Shown here: positions 9,181-16,820 of the stretch, piece by piece
How the letters are laid out: the number at the start of each line of letters is the position of its first letter
How positions within the stretch are numbered: position 1 is the stretch's first letter
Assembly: GCF_040549485.1 (NCBI RefSeq)
Contig: NZ_JBEPTK010000001.1
Span: forward strand, 372,001-436,000
DNA from: Constrictibacter sp. MBR-5
GTDB taxonomy: Bacteria > Pseudomonadota > Alphaproteobacteria > JAJUGE01
Length of the DNA stretch: 64,000 bases
Reading direction: 5' to 3'
The notes under the pieces: generated by a model
The model's database searches: none
Seen by the model: the letters and a program-made list of their open reading frames with translations, nothing else
What the model was told of the DNA's origin: nothing
Program-made: the position numbers and the translations under genes

Positions 9181-11148
9181 ATGCCCGTCACGCATGAGAG
9201 CATCGGTCGCGACACGCCCATGGGCGCCACGCTCCGCCACGGGGGTGCTGCCTTCCGCACCTGGGCACCGGCGGCGCGCGACGTCTATGTCGTCACCGCG
9301 GCGGACCTGACCGCCGGCTGGACGCACTGGGTCCCCAACCCGGCGAACCGCCTGGTGCCGCTCGGCGACGGCACCTGGGCCGGGTTCGTGCCGGGACTGG
9401 TCGACGGCGATCCCTACCTCTTCTGGGTGCGCGGCCCGGAGGGCGGCAGCGAGGGCTTCAAGCGCGATCCCCATGCGCGCGAGCTCGCCGTGCACCCGCC
9501 CTTCCCCGACGGCCCCTGCCTCCTGCGCGAGCCGCACGCCTATCCCTGGCACGACACCGGCTGGAAGCCGCCGGCCTTCCGCGACTTCATCGTCTATCAG
9601 CTGCATGTCGGCGTCTTCTGGGGCGCCGATTTCGAGACGCCGCGCTACGGCACCTTCCTCGACGTGATGTCGCGCATCCCCCATCTGCGCGACCTGGGCG
9701 TCACCGCGATCCAGCTGCTGCCGGTACAGGAGTATGACGGCGCCTTCGGCCTCGGCTACGCTGGCCTCGACTATTTCTCGCCGGAGATGGCCTACCAGGT
9801 CGAGGATCCGCTGGCGCTGGCCGAACCGCTGGCGGTCGCCAACGCCCTGCTGGCCGAGCACGGGCGGTCCCTGCTCGCAGCATCCGACCTGGAGTCCGGC
9901 CCGAACCAGCTCAAATGCCTGATCGACCTGTGCCACCTGAACGGCATCGCGGTGATCGTCGACCTCGTCTTCAACCACGCCGGCGGCGGCTTCGACGACC
10001 GCAGCATCTGGTACTACGACCGCCAGGCCCAGGGCGACGACGACCGCAGCCTCTATTTCACGCGGGCCGGCTGGGCCGGCGGCAAGGTCTTCGCCTACCG
10101 GCGCGACGCCGTGCGCCAGTACCTGATCGACAACGCCCTGTTCTGGCTGGACGAGTATCGCGTCGACGGCATCCGCTACGACGAGGTCACGGTCATCCAC
10201 CATCACGACGGCGACCGCTTCTGCCGCGACCTCACCGCCACCCTGCGCTACGCCCGGCCGGACGCGCTGCAGATCGCCGAATACTGGGACTGGGACCGGG
10301 CGCTGCCGGTGACGCCGGCGCCCGCCGGGCTCGGCTTCGACGCCGCCCTGGGCGACGGCCTGCGCGACGCGCTGCGCAGTGCGCTGGCGGCTGCGGCGCG
10401 CGGCGCGGGCGCCCACGTGCCGCTCGACCGGGTGCGCGACGCGCTCTACCCGCCGCCCGGCTTCCCGGACGCGTGGCGCACGGTGCAGTGCCTGGAGAAT
10501 CACGACGTCGTCCGCTGGGACTATGACGGCCACCGGCCGCGCGCGCCGCGCGTGCCCGCGCTGGCCGATCCGACGGGCCCGCACGCCTGGTACGGCCGCA
10601 GCCGCACCCGCGTCGCCACCGCCCTGCTGCTGGCCGCGCCCGGCATCCCGATGCTGTTCATGGGCCAGGAGATCCTCGAGGAGAAGCCCTGGCACGACGA
10701 CATCCGCTTCTGGGCCCAGTTCCGCATCGGCTGGGACGCGCTGGCGACCGACCCGGCGCGCCGCGACTTCCTGCGTTTCGTGCAGGACCTCGTCCGCCTG
10801 CGCCGCCGCCTGCCGGCCCTCGCCGGCGACGGCGTCCGCGTGCCCCAGGTGCACGAGGCCGACCGGGTGATCGTCCTGCACCGCTGGGTCGAGGGCGAGG
10901 GCCGCGACGTCGTCGTGGTGGCGAGCCTCGCCGAGACGACCCGCGAAGCCTATCCGATCGAGATGCCGCACCCCGGCCACTGGCACGAGGTCTTCAACAG
11001 CGACGTCTACGACCACTTCCCCAACCCGTGGGCCGCCGGCAACCCCGGCGGCGTCACCGCCGACGGACCGCCGGGCGCCGTCTACCCCCACACGGCGCGC
11101 CTGCGCATCCCCGCCAATGGCGTGATCGTCCTGGCACGGGAGGGGTGA
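9181..11148 (+). CDS. GH13 alpha-amylase-family enzyme with N-terminal CBM48-like domain
   Basis: A 655-residue glycosidase. Residues 15-110 form a beta-sandwich of the branching-enzyme/isoamylase N-terminal (CBM48) type (FRTWAPAARDVYVV). The TIM barrel follows, with GH13 regions I (DLVFNHAG, 261-268), II (VDGIRYDEV, nucleophile Asp334), III (IAEYWDW, acid/base Glu367) and IV (LENHDVV, Asp442). A C-terminal beta domain ends at 655. The enzyme class acts on alpha-1,4/1,6 glucans by a retaining mechanism; branching enzyme-like or trehalohydrolase-like specificity cannot be separated by reading. No signal peptide is seen. No glycogen or trehalose genes are adjacent. Confidence 0.85.
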   Translation: MPVTHESIGRDTPMGATLRHGGAAFRTWAPAARDVYVVTAADLTAGWTHWVPNPANRLVPLGDGTWAGFVPGLVDGDPYLFWVRGPEGGSEGFKRDPHARELAVHPPFPDGPCLLREPHAYPWHDTGWKPPAFRDFIVYQLHVGVFWGADFETPRYGTFLDVMSRIPHLRDLGVTAIQLLPVQEYDGAFGLGYAGLDYFSPEMAYQVEDPLALAEPLAVANALLAEHGRSLLAASDLESGPNQLKCLIDLCHLNGIAVIVDLVFNHAGGGFDDRSIWYYDRQAQGDDDRSLYFTRAGWAGGKVFAYRRDAVRQYLIDNALFWLDEYRVDGIRYDEVTVIHHHDGDRFCRDLTATLRYARPDALQIAEYWDWDRALPVTPAPAGLGFDAALGDGLRDALRSALAAAARGAGAHVPLDRVRDALYPPPGFPDAWRTVQCLENHDVVRWDYDGHRPRAPRVPALADPTGPHAWYGRSRTRVATALLLAAPGIPMLFMGQEILEEKPWHDDIRFWAQFRIGWDALATDPARRDFLRFVQDLVRLRRRLPALAGDGVRVPQVHEADRVIVLHRWVEGEGRDVVVVASLAETTREAYPIEMPHPGHWHEVFNSDVYDHFPNPWAAGNPGGVTADGPPGAVYPHTARLRIPANGVIVLAREG

Positions 11149-11204
11149 CGCAGCGCCGCCCCTTCGTCCCAGCCATTGCGAGGCGCGCAGCGCCCCACCC
11201 CATT

Positions 11205-11305
11205 GTCATCCTCGGGCGGAGCGAAGCGCAGACCCGAGGATCCACGGCACGCGCCCAGGCCCCGCTGGATCCCCGGATGTCCGCTTCGCTGCGTCCGGGG
11301 ATGAC
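11205..11305. repeat. Intergenic palindromic repeat (REP/RPE-like)
   Basis: The arm GTCATCCTCGGGCGGAGCGAAGCG-like stretch at 11205-11228 is repeated in inverted orientation at 11282-11305 (19-20 of 24 positions pair). The motif GTCATCCCCGGACGCAGCGAAG is a style of dispersed intergenic palindrome common in alphaproteobacterial genomes. It is followed by two direct copies of ACACCTRTGGGTGCC at 11304-11318 and 11330-11344. It lies between the convergent GH13 and hydrolase genes and may serve as a transcription end for both. Confidence 0.65.
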
Positions 11306-11364
11306 ACCTGTGGGTGCCATCCGGGGACGACACCTATGGGTGCCGGTAGGGTGAGAGGCCCCCC

Positions 11365-12243
11365 TCAATCCCGCTTGAACCGGTAGTTGAACCGGTCCGC
11401 CCCGTCCGACGTCACCAGCCCCGCCGTCGGCGCCGCGAAGTGGATCGGCAGCATGAGCGTGTCCGTGTCCGCCACCGACGACAGGAACCTGCGCCGCGAC
11501 ACCGCCGACTGCTTCGGGTCCCAGTCGGGCTTCACCGACCAGTCCGGCTCGCGGCACTGGATGGCGTGGTGCATCATGTCGCCGGTCACCACGGCGCGCT
11601 GGCCCTTGGAGTGGATGTTGACGCAGCAGTGGCATGGCGAATGGCCCGGCGTCGGCGTCAGGGTGATGGTGTCGTCCAGCGCATAGTCGTCGTCGACCAG
11701 CAGCGCCTGCCCCGCCTCGACGATCGGCAGGCAGTTGTCGCGGAACACCGTGCCCGGCGGGTTGGCGCCCTTTTTGTGCTGCTCCTCCCACACCGCGTAC
11801 TCGCCCTTGTGGAAGACGTATTTGGCATTCGGGAAGGTCGGCACCCAGCGGCCGTCGCGCAGCGTCGTGTTCCAGCCGGTATGGTCGATGTGCAGGTGCG
11901 TGCAGAAGACGTAGTCGACGCTTTCGAAGCTGACGCCCAGCGCGAACAGCTCGTTGCGCCAGCGCTCCTTGCCCGGGAAGTCGAAGGGTGCGGGATGGCC
12001 CTTGTCCTCGCCGGTGCAGGTGTCGACCAGGATCGTATGCTTCGGCGTGCGCACCACGAAGGTCTGATAGGTCATCACCATCTTGCCGGTGGCCGTGTCG
12101 TAGACCTCCGGCTCCATCGACGGCAGATGCCGGTCGAAGGTCGCCCGGTCGAACATCGGGAAGAACTCCTCCGGCTTGCGCCACGGCCCGTCGCGCTCGA
12201 TGGCCACGTCAATGGTGACGTCGCCGACCCTGATCTGCCGCAT
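11365..12243 (-). CDS. MBL-fold metallohydrolase
   Basis: A 292-residue metallo-beta-lactamase-fold enzyme. The metal site motif HxHxDH is THLHIDHTGW (His116, His118, Asp120, His121). A second His follows in PTPGHSPCHC, the bridging Asp in VVTGDMMHH, and a late His in LPIHFAAP. This set fits the lactonase/hydrolase branch that has an Asp-bridged binuclear zinc site. No signal peptide. Start MRQIRVGDVTIDV is the only in-frame ATG near the 5' end. Substrate unknown. It is transcribed away from the RiPP operon. Confidence 0.85.
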   Translation of the reverse strand: MRQIRVGDVTIDVAIERDGPWRKPEEFFPMFDRATFDRHLPSMEPEVYDTATGKMVMTYQTFVVRTPKHTILVDTCTGEDKGHPAPFDFPGKERWRNELFALGVSFESVDYVFCTHLHIDHTGWNTTLRDGRWVPTFPNAKYVFHKGEYAVWEEQHKKGANPPGTVFRDNCLPIVEAGQALLVDDDYALDDTITLTPTPGHSPCHCCVNIHSKGQRAVVTGDMMHHAIQCREPDWSVKPDWDPKQSAVSRRRFLSSVADTDTLMLPIHFAAPTAGLVTSDGADRFNYRFKRD

Positions 12244-12504
12244 CCGATCCTCCCTCGCTTCTCGCCGGGTACGCCCCGGATCCGCGCGTCCCCCGCGCCG
12301 TTGCAGGAGATGAGACGCCAGCGATGGCGGGAAATCAACCGACGGGCGGGCGTCGCAGGCAAGTGGCTCGGCTCTTCGTCGTCACCGCCTGCGGCCCAGT
12401 GCGATTCGGTACAATGTTGCCTCTGCTATTGGTCGCAACTTGTTCAATGTACACTTGGAGGAGATACGGATTCTTGCTGGAAAATATCGGGCTAGATTGG
12501 CGGA
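12244..12504. other. Intergenic region, presumed RiPP operon promoter
   Basis: A 261-base gap between divergent genes. The last 110 bases are clearly AT-richer than the surroundings. TTGTTC (12442-12447), a 17-base gap and GATACG could be a weak sigma-70-type promoter, but only half of the consensus positions match. No operator palindrome and no convincing small gene were found. Confidence 0.35.
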
Positions 12505-13422
12505 ATGAACGATATTCGGGAGAGTTATCGGCTGTTCGGCCTGAGAATCTCGAGCGACATCCGGCTGCCTGAATTACAACCCTTCTCGGCCGACGAACCC
12601 GGAGACGTTGAAATCCGCCGCGGGCCGGTTCCGGCCGACGGCACGGAAGTCGGCCCGAAGATGGGGCCGTTCAGCCATGCCGCCGAAAATGCGCTCTGGC
12701 TTCGCGTCCCCGGCGTCGCGCGATATCTGATCCGTGACGGCGGTAAACTCATCTACCAGCCGGAGGGCGATATCGACGAAGACAGCGTGCGTGTGTTCAT
12801 GCTGGGTACCTGCATCGGCGCCCTGCTCGCGCAGCGCGGACATTTGGTACTCCACGGCAACGTGTTCGAAGTCGGCGGCGGTTGCGCGGTATGCGTCGGT
12901 TCGTCGGGTGCGGGAAAGTCCACCCTGGCCGCGCGGATGCTGCAACGGGGCCATCGGATCATCGCGGACGACGTCTGCCCCGTCGACCTGAACGGCCGCG
13001 CGATCCCCGGCATATCGCGCTTGAAGCTGTGGCAGGACACGGCGCGGCGGCTGGAGATTGACACCGCCGCGCTGCGGCGCATCCGACCCAACATCGCGAA
13101 GTTCGAGATGCCGCTCGGGGACGCGTTCCGGGCGGAACCGGCCCCGATACGCGCGATCTACGTGCTGACACCGTGGAACCAGGACCGTTTCACGATCGCC
13201 GACATGTCCGGAATTGCAAAGTTTCAGGCACTGCGCGCCAACAGCTACCGATTCCGATTCCTCAAGGGCATGCAACTCGGGCCGCGGCATTTTCGGCAAT
13301 GCAGGACGCTGGCGGCCGACGTCCCCGTCGCCCAGGTGTTCAGGCCGCGCCTCGGATTCGATATCGACGGGCTTGTCGATCTCATACTCGCCGACCTTGC
13401 GGGCCGGGGGGCTGTGTCATGA
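12505..13422 (+). CDS. HPr-kinase-like protein, putative lasso peptide kinase
   Basis: A 305-residue protein with the C-terminal HPr-kinase fold. LVLHGNVFEV (His117) precedes the P-loop VGSSGAGKST (132-140), and IIADDVCPV supplies the paired acidic residues (Asp155, Asp156). HPrK homologues inside lasso peptide clusters phosphorylate the side chain of the precursor's C-terminal Ser, as shown for paeninodin; the precursor downstream does end in Ser. It lacks the N-terminal regulatory domain of metabolic HprK/P, and no PTS genes are near. It is the first gene of the operon, and its TGA overlaps the next ATG (ATGA). A scaffold or another kinase substrate are alternatives. Confidence 0.8.
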   Translation: MNDIRESYRLFGLRISSDIRLPELQPFSADEPGDVEIRRGPVPADGTEVGPKMGPFSHAAENALWLRVPGVARYLIRDGGKLIYQPEGDIDEDSVRVFMLGTCIGALLAQRGHLVLHGNVFEVGGGCAVCVGSSGAGKSTLAARMLQRGHRIIADDVCPVDLNGRAIPGISRLKLWQDTARRLEIDTAALRRIRPNIAKFEMPLGDAFRAEPAPIRAIYVLTPWNQDRFTIADMSGIAKFQALRANSYRFRFLKGMQLGPRHFRQCRTLAADVPVAQVFRPRLGFDIDGLVDLILADLAGRGAVS

Positions 13423-14288
13423 CGGCAAGGCTGTTCTGGCTGGCCTCCTATCCCAAGTCGGGCAACACCTGGTTGCGCGCCTTCATCAGCAATCTGACCG
13501 GGGAACGCGACGTGCCCGCGTCGATCAACGACCTCGGGGCCGGCGGGTTGGCGAGTTCGCGCGGCTGGCTGGACGACGTGCTCGGCTTCGACACGGCGGA
13601 CCTGGATAGAGGCGAAATCGCGCGCCTGCGCCCCGCCGTCTACGGCTTCGCCTCGGAGCGACGCCGCAGCTTCGGCTATCACAAGGTCCACGATGCGTGC
13701 CACCGGGTCGACGGTCGGCAATGGGTCGTCAACGCCGGCGCCACGGCCGGGGCGCTCTACCTGATCCGCAATCCGCTCGACGTGGCGATCTCCTACGCGA
13801 ACCACGGTGATTGCTCGATCGACGAAGCCATCGCGATGATGGAGGATCCCGAGCATCGCCTTGCGCGTGACGATGGGGAACAACTGAAATCGCAGGTCGA
13901 GCAGCGTCTCCTGACCTGGTCGGACCATGTGCGGAGCTGGGTCGACAATCCCGAAATCCGGACCCACGTCATCCGCTACGAAGACATGAAGACGGATACC
14001 CATTTGGCCTTTTCCGCAGCCGCCCGTTTCCTACGGTTGCCCACCCATCCGCAGGATATCGCGCGGGCCCTCGCCTTCTCGGCATTCGACAAGCTCAAGG
14101 CGCAGGAAGACGAGGAGCCGTTCCGCGAGCGCGATCCGCGAAGCCCGCGCTTCTTTCGCAAAGGTGTGGCCGGCGACTGGCAGACCACGCTGACCGGCGC
14201 GCAGATCGACAGCATCGTCGCGGCGCACGGTGCCGTGATGGAACGCTTCGGCTACCTCGACGCGGCGGGCTCGCCGAAGGTCATGTGA
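13419..14288 (+). CDS. Sulfotransferase (PAPS-dependent), putative RiPP tailoring enzyme
   Basis: A 289-residue sulfotransferase. The 5'-phosphosulfate loop is YPKSGNTWLR (11-20), KVHD near residue 89 fits the catalytic Lys-x-His region, and the 3'-phosphate segment is YLIRNPLDVAISYANH (114-129). The family moves sulfuryl from PAPS to hydroxyls or amines. Starting by a four-base overlap with the kinase gene and lying 13 bases before the PqqD gene, it is firmly inside the RiPP operon. The precursor core has one Tyr, two Thr and two Ser, so Tyr-O-sulfation or Ser/Thr sulfation is possible; this is inference. Confidence 0.82.
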   Translation: MTARLFWLASYPKSGNTWLRAFISNLTGERDVPASINDLGAGGLASSRGWLDDVLGFDTADLDRGEIARLRPAVYGFASERRRSFGYHKVHDACHRVDGRQWVVNAGATAGALYLIRNPLDVAISYANHGDCSIDEAIAMMEDPEHRLARDDGEQLKSQVEQRLLTWSDHVRSWVDNPEIRTHVIRYEDMKTDTHLAFSAAARFLRLPTHPQDIARALAFSAFDKLKAQEDEEPFRERDPRSPRFFRKGVAGDWQTTLTGAQIDSIVAAHGAVMERFGYLDAAGSPKVM

Positions 14289-14301
14289 AGGACGAGGCGC
14301 A

Positions 14302-14583
14302 GTGTTGGATTCCCACACGATATTGAGGCGCAGAGCGGAGCTCCTGGCATCCACCATGGATGGCGAAACGGTCATGCTCGATGTCGAAACCGGCCACTAT
14401 TTCGGACTTTCCGGGGTGGGCCCGCATATCTGGAGCATGCTGGAGCAGGATCGCAGCGTCGGGGCCATCGTCGACGGCGTGAAGGCCCATTTCGCGGTCG
14501 GCCCGGAGGACAGCGTCAGCGAGGATGTCCTGGCGTTTCTGCAGAAGCTCGTTGACAAGGGGCTGGTCATGGTCGCCGGCTAG
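14302..14583 (+). CDS. PqqD-family RiPP recognition protein (lasso B1-like)
   Basis: A 93-residue PqqD/RRE domain: VMLDVETGHYFGLSGVG forms the beta strands that bind leader peptides, followed by three helices (HIWSMLEQDRSVGAIVDGV; EDVLAFLQKLVDKGLV). In lasso pathways the split B1 protein binds the leader through its Tyr-Pro-Leu motif and delivers it to B2 and C. The start is GTG at 14302 with an AAGGACGAGG site upstream. In typical clusters a B2 leader peptidase gene follows directly; here only a 21-codon frame follows (see separate entry). Confidence 0.85.
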   Translation: MLDSHTILRRRAELLASTMDGETVMLDVETGHYFGLSGVGPHIWSMLEQDRSVGAIVDGVKAHFAVGPEDSVSEDVLAFLQKLVDKGLVMVAG

Positions 14584-14584
14584 A

Positions 14585-14650
14585 ATGCGCAAGGTCGCTT
14601 TCGTCGTGCACCGTCTCAACCGCCAAGAACGATCATGTTCGCCGGGATAA
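14585..14650 (+). pseudogene. Possible vestige of a lasso B2 (leader peptidase) gene start
   Basis: A 21-codon frame begins one base after the PqqD-like stop and overlaps the start of the synthetase gene. Its translation begins MRKVAFVVHRLNRQER. Lasso B2 transglutaminase-like proteins commonly begin with a basic Met-Arg-x-Leu, hydrophobic residues, an Arg-Leu pair and x-x-Arg-Glu-Arg, then hydrophobic helices. Position (immediately after B1) and the N-terminal pattern fit a B2 start whose remainder was deleted. The similarity is short and judged by eye, so chance is a serious alternative. Confidence 0.3.
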
Positions 14651-16494
14651 TCATCCGCGACGGCCGCGGCGATCCGCGGGATTTCGCCGACGCGGAAACG
14701 CTCCTGGCGGCACTCACGCCGTATGGGCAGGCCGACAGGACGGGCGCCTGGCAGGGAAGCGGCGCGCTGCTCGTGCAGGCGCTGACCTGGAACACCGCGG
14801 AATCGAAGCACGAGGCGGTGCCCGAAAAATGCGCCGAGACCGGACGCGTGATCGTCGGCTGGGTCCGGCTCGACAATCGCGCCGAACTCTGTGCGCAACT
14901 CGGCCTCGCGCTTCGCGAAGAGTTGACCGATCCGCAGCTCATCCTGGCTGCGCACCGCACCTGGGGCGAGGCCTGCCCCGACCGGCTGGAAGGCGATTTC
15001 AGCTTCGTCGTCTACGATCCGGCGCGGCATGCGGCCTTCTGCGCGCGGGACGCGCTGGGCATCAGGCCCTTTTTCTACCATGCCAGCAGTGAGCTGTTCG
15101 TGTTCGCCAGTACGGCGGCGGTCTATCGCCGCCTCCGATGCTTCGACGCCGCCCCCTCGCAGGAGTGGATGGCACGCTTCCTGATCGGCGAGTCCGCGGA
15201 CCCGGTGAAGACCGCCTATGCGCAGGTCAGGAAACTGCCGCCTTCGCATTTCATCAACCTGGGCCGCGCAGGTGCGGCCGACCCCGTGCGATATTTCGAC
15301 CTCGTGGACGCCGCCCCGGAGACATATCGGCGCGAAGACAGGTGGGTCGACTCCTACCGCGAGGCGTTCCACCGGGCTGTCGAAGTCCGTCTCCGCAGCG
15401 CCTATCGCCTCGGCGCGGAGAACTCGGGCGGGCTCGACAGCGCGACGATCATCGGCCACGCCGCCCCGAAACTGTGGGACGACGGGGCGGACCTGCCTTG
15501 TTTCAGCGTATGCCACCTCGAACGTGAATCGCACTACATCCTCGATCTCGCCAGCCATTGCGGGATCAAGCACAATTACGTTTTGACGCGTCCGACATAC
15601 CAGCCGTCGCAGCGCGAAGACGATCGGGCGATCCGCGTGCTCGGCTACCCCCCGGAGCACACGCACGCCCTCTTCCACCTGCCGTTTTTCGAGCATTGCG
15701 AGGCGTTGGGCATACGGACGCTGCTGTCCGGGTTCGGTGGCGATGAAATCGTGACGAGCCGGGCGGAATTCCTGATTCGGGAGCTGTTTCTCGCCGGGCG
15801 CTACGCCCAGCTCTTCATGGAATTGCCGGGCAATGTCGCGATGCGCACGGCCCGGATGGTCGCAATGCTCGGCAGGCACGCGCGCGGAATGCGGGAACAG
15901 GTGCCGCGGGATCGCACGCCGCGCCTAGCCCGCAGCATTCTGCGCCGGGACGTCATGGAGAAATACCGATTGGCCGGGTTCCGCCAGGCGCAGGCGGACG
16001 CCTACAGGCGATCGCGCACGCTCAACGGCCATCTGCTGGCAAAGCCGGCTTTTCGAACGTTCCTGGTCGGGCGCCTCGAGGGCTGCTCGCTGATGGCCGG
16101 CAGCTATCGGGTCGATTACCGGTGGCCGATGCTGGATCGCAGGCTGATCGCGCAGTTTCTCGGCACGCCCTCCATCGAAAAGCGGCACCGGGAATGGGGA
16201 CGCTATCTCCACCGGCGGGCTTGCATCGGCACAGTGCCGGAGAAGATACTGTGGAAAGAGGGAAAGAACCTCGGGACGTTTCGGCATTTCGGGCGCGACA
16301 GGCGCGTCGATGCCATTGACGTTGAGGCGTTGTCGGGTGTGCTGGGCGACATCGTGGAGCGCGACGCCGTCGCGGCGCAGGCTGAAGCATTGGAACGGGC
16401 TTTCGGCGATGACGACCTTTGGTTCTCCAAAGCACCGGAAAGAAACAACTTGCGCGCATTAAGCACGCTCGATAGTTGGTTGAAGAGCGACTAG
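14635..16494 (+). CDS. Asparagine-synthetase-like protein, putative lasso macrolactam synthetase (C)
   Basis: A 619-residue AsnB homologue with an N-terminal glutaminase-like domain (1-200) and a C-terminal ATP-pyrophosphatase domain. The latter keeps the PP-loop SGGLDSA (264-270) and GFGGDE (366-371). The N-terminus reads MFAGI instead of Met-Cys-Gly, so the glutaminase nucleophile Cys is missing. That fits lasso C proteins, which adenylate an Asp/Glu side chain and couple it to the core's own N-terminus instead of using ammonia from Gln. It begins 51 bases after the PqqD-like gene and ends 18 bases before the precursor. A lactam role is inferred from context. Confidence 0.8.
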   Translation: MFAGIIIRDGRGDPRDFADAETLLAALTPYGQADRTGAWQGSGALLVQALTWNTAESKHEAVPEKCAETGRVIVGWVRLDNRAELCAQLGLALREELTDPQLILAAHRTWGEACPDRLEGDFSFVVYDPARHAAFCARDALGIRPFFYHASSELFVFASTAAVYRRLRCFDAAPSQEWMARFLIGESADPVKTAYAQVRKLPPSHFINLGRAGAADPVRYFDLVDAAPETYRREDRWVDSYREAFHRAVEVRLRSAYRLGAENSGGLDSATIIGHAAPKLWDDGADLPCFSVCHLERESHYILDLASHCGIKHNYVLTRPTYQPSQREDDRAIRVLGYPPEHTHALFHLPFFEHCEALGIRTLLSGFGGDEIVTSRAEFLIRELFLAGRYAQLFMELPGNVAMRTARMVAMLGRHARGMREQVPRDRTPRLARSILRRDVMEKYRLAGFRQAQADAYRRSRTLNGHLLAKPAFRTFLVGRLEGCSLMAGSYRVDYRWPMLDRRLIAQFLGTPSIEKRHREWGRYLHRRACIGTVPEKILWKEGKNLGTFRHFGRDRRVDAIDVEALSGVLGDIVERDAVAAQAEALERAFGDDDLWFSKAPERNNLRALSTLDSWLKSD

Positions 16495-16512
16495 CGGTCA
16501 GAGGATTGAACT

Positions 16513-16665
16513 ATGGCGAATGACATTGCCTCGGCAGCCTCCCAGGACGATGTGCAGGAAATCAAGCCTGCGTACCGGCGCCCCGTGCTGACCGAGCTCG
16601 ACGTCGAAGAGACGGCCACCGGCGTTCAGAACGGTCCGACTGAAAACATCAGCTATATCAGCTGA
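16513..16665 (+). CDS. RiPP precursor peptide, lasso-like
   Basis: A 50-residue peptide, last gene of the operon, with a moderate site (GAGGATTGA) before ATG. The leader has Tyr21-x-x-Pro24-x-Leu26 (YRRPVLTELDVEET), the recognition pattern for lasso B1 proteins; the LDVxxT arrangement resembles Firmicute precursors such as paeninodin. With Thr34 as the conserved -2 residue, the core is TGVQNGPTENISYIS (15 residues): Glu9 could close a nine-residue macrolactam on Thr1, leaving a six-residue tail ending in Ser. Other registers are possible: core from Gly37 gives Glu8, core from Val38 gives Glu7. The C-terminal Ser and single Tyr are plausible targets of the neighbouring kinase and sulfotransferase. 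Confidence 0.78.
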   Translation: MANDIASAASQDDVQEIKPAYRRPVLTELDVEETATGVQNGPTENISYIS

Positions 16666-16701
16666 CGATCTGCGCTGGGCGATCCCGCCCCGACCCGGCA
16701 G

Positions 16702-16737
16702 GCGGGGCATCCGGGTCCGTTACCGGATGGGCCCCGC
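16702..16737 (+). terminator. Long hairpin after precursor gene
   Basis: GCGGGG-CATCCGG pairs with CCGGATG-GGCCCCGC around the loop GTCCGTTA, with one bulge, 37 bases after the precursor stop. No T-tract. Probable transcription end or stabiliser for the RiPP operon. Confidence 0.5.
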
Positions 16738-16769
16738 GTCTCGCCCTGTCGGGGCTACCGCCCGGCCTC

Positions 16770-16796
16770 GATCGATCCGGTCCTGACCGATCGATC
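16770..16796. terminator. Second hairpin between convergent genes
   Basis: GATCGAT-C-CGGTC pairs with GACCG-ATCGATC around a CT loop. It lies between the precursor gene and the convergent tail-collar gene, and being nearly symmetrical could act from either side. Confidence 0.4.
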
Positions 16797-16820
16797 TCGA
16801 TCGCGGGCGGTGCGCGCCGA

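Noticed and set aside
12244-12504. Displaced copy of the tRNA-Ser 3' end marking the left island border
   Set aside because: No stretch resembling the last 15-20 bases of the tRNA was found here or elsewhere in the left flank.
12324-12572. Short frame before the kinase gene as an extra precursor peptide
   Set aside because: No leader motif, no ribosome binding site, and it runs 68 bases into the kinase gene. The peptide at 16513 is far better.
12505-13422. Metabolic HPr kinase/phosphorylase of a PTS system
   Set aside because: No ptsH, ptsI or EIIA genes nearby, and the operon partners are RiPP enzymes.
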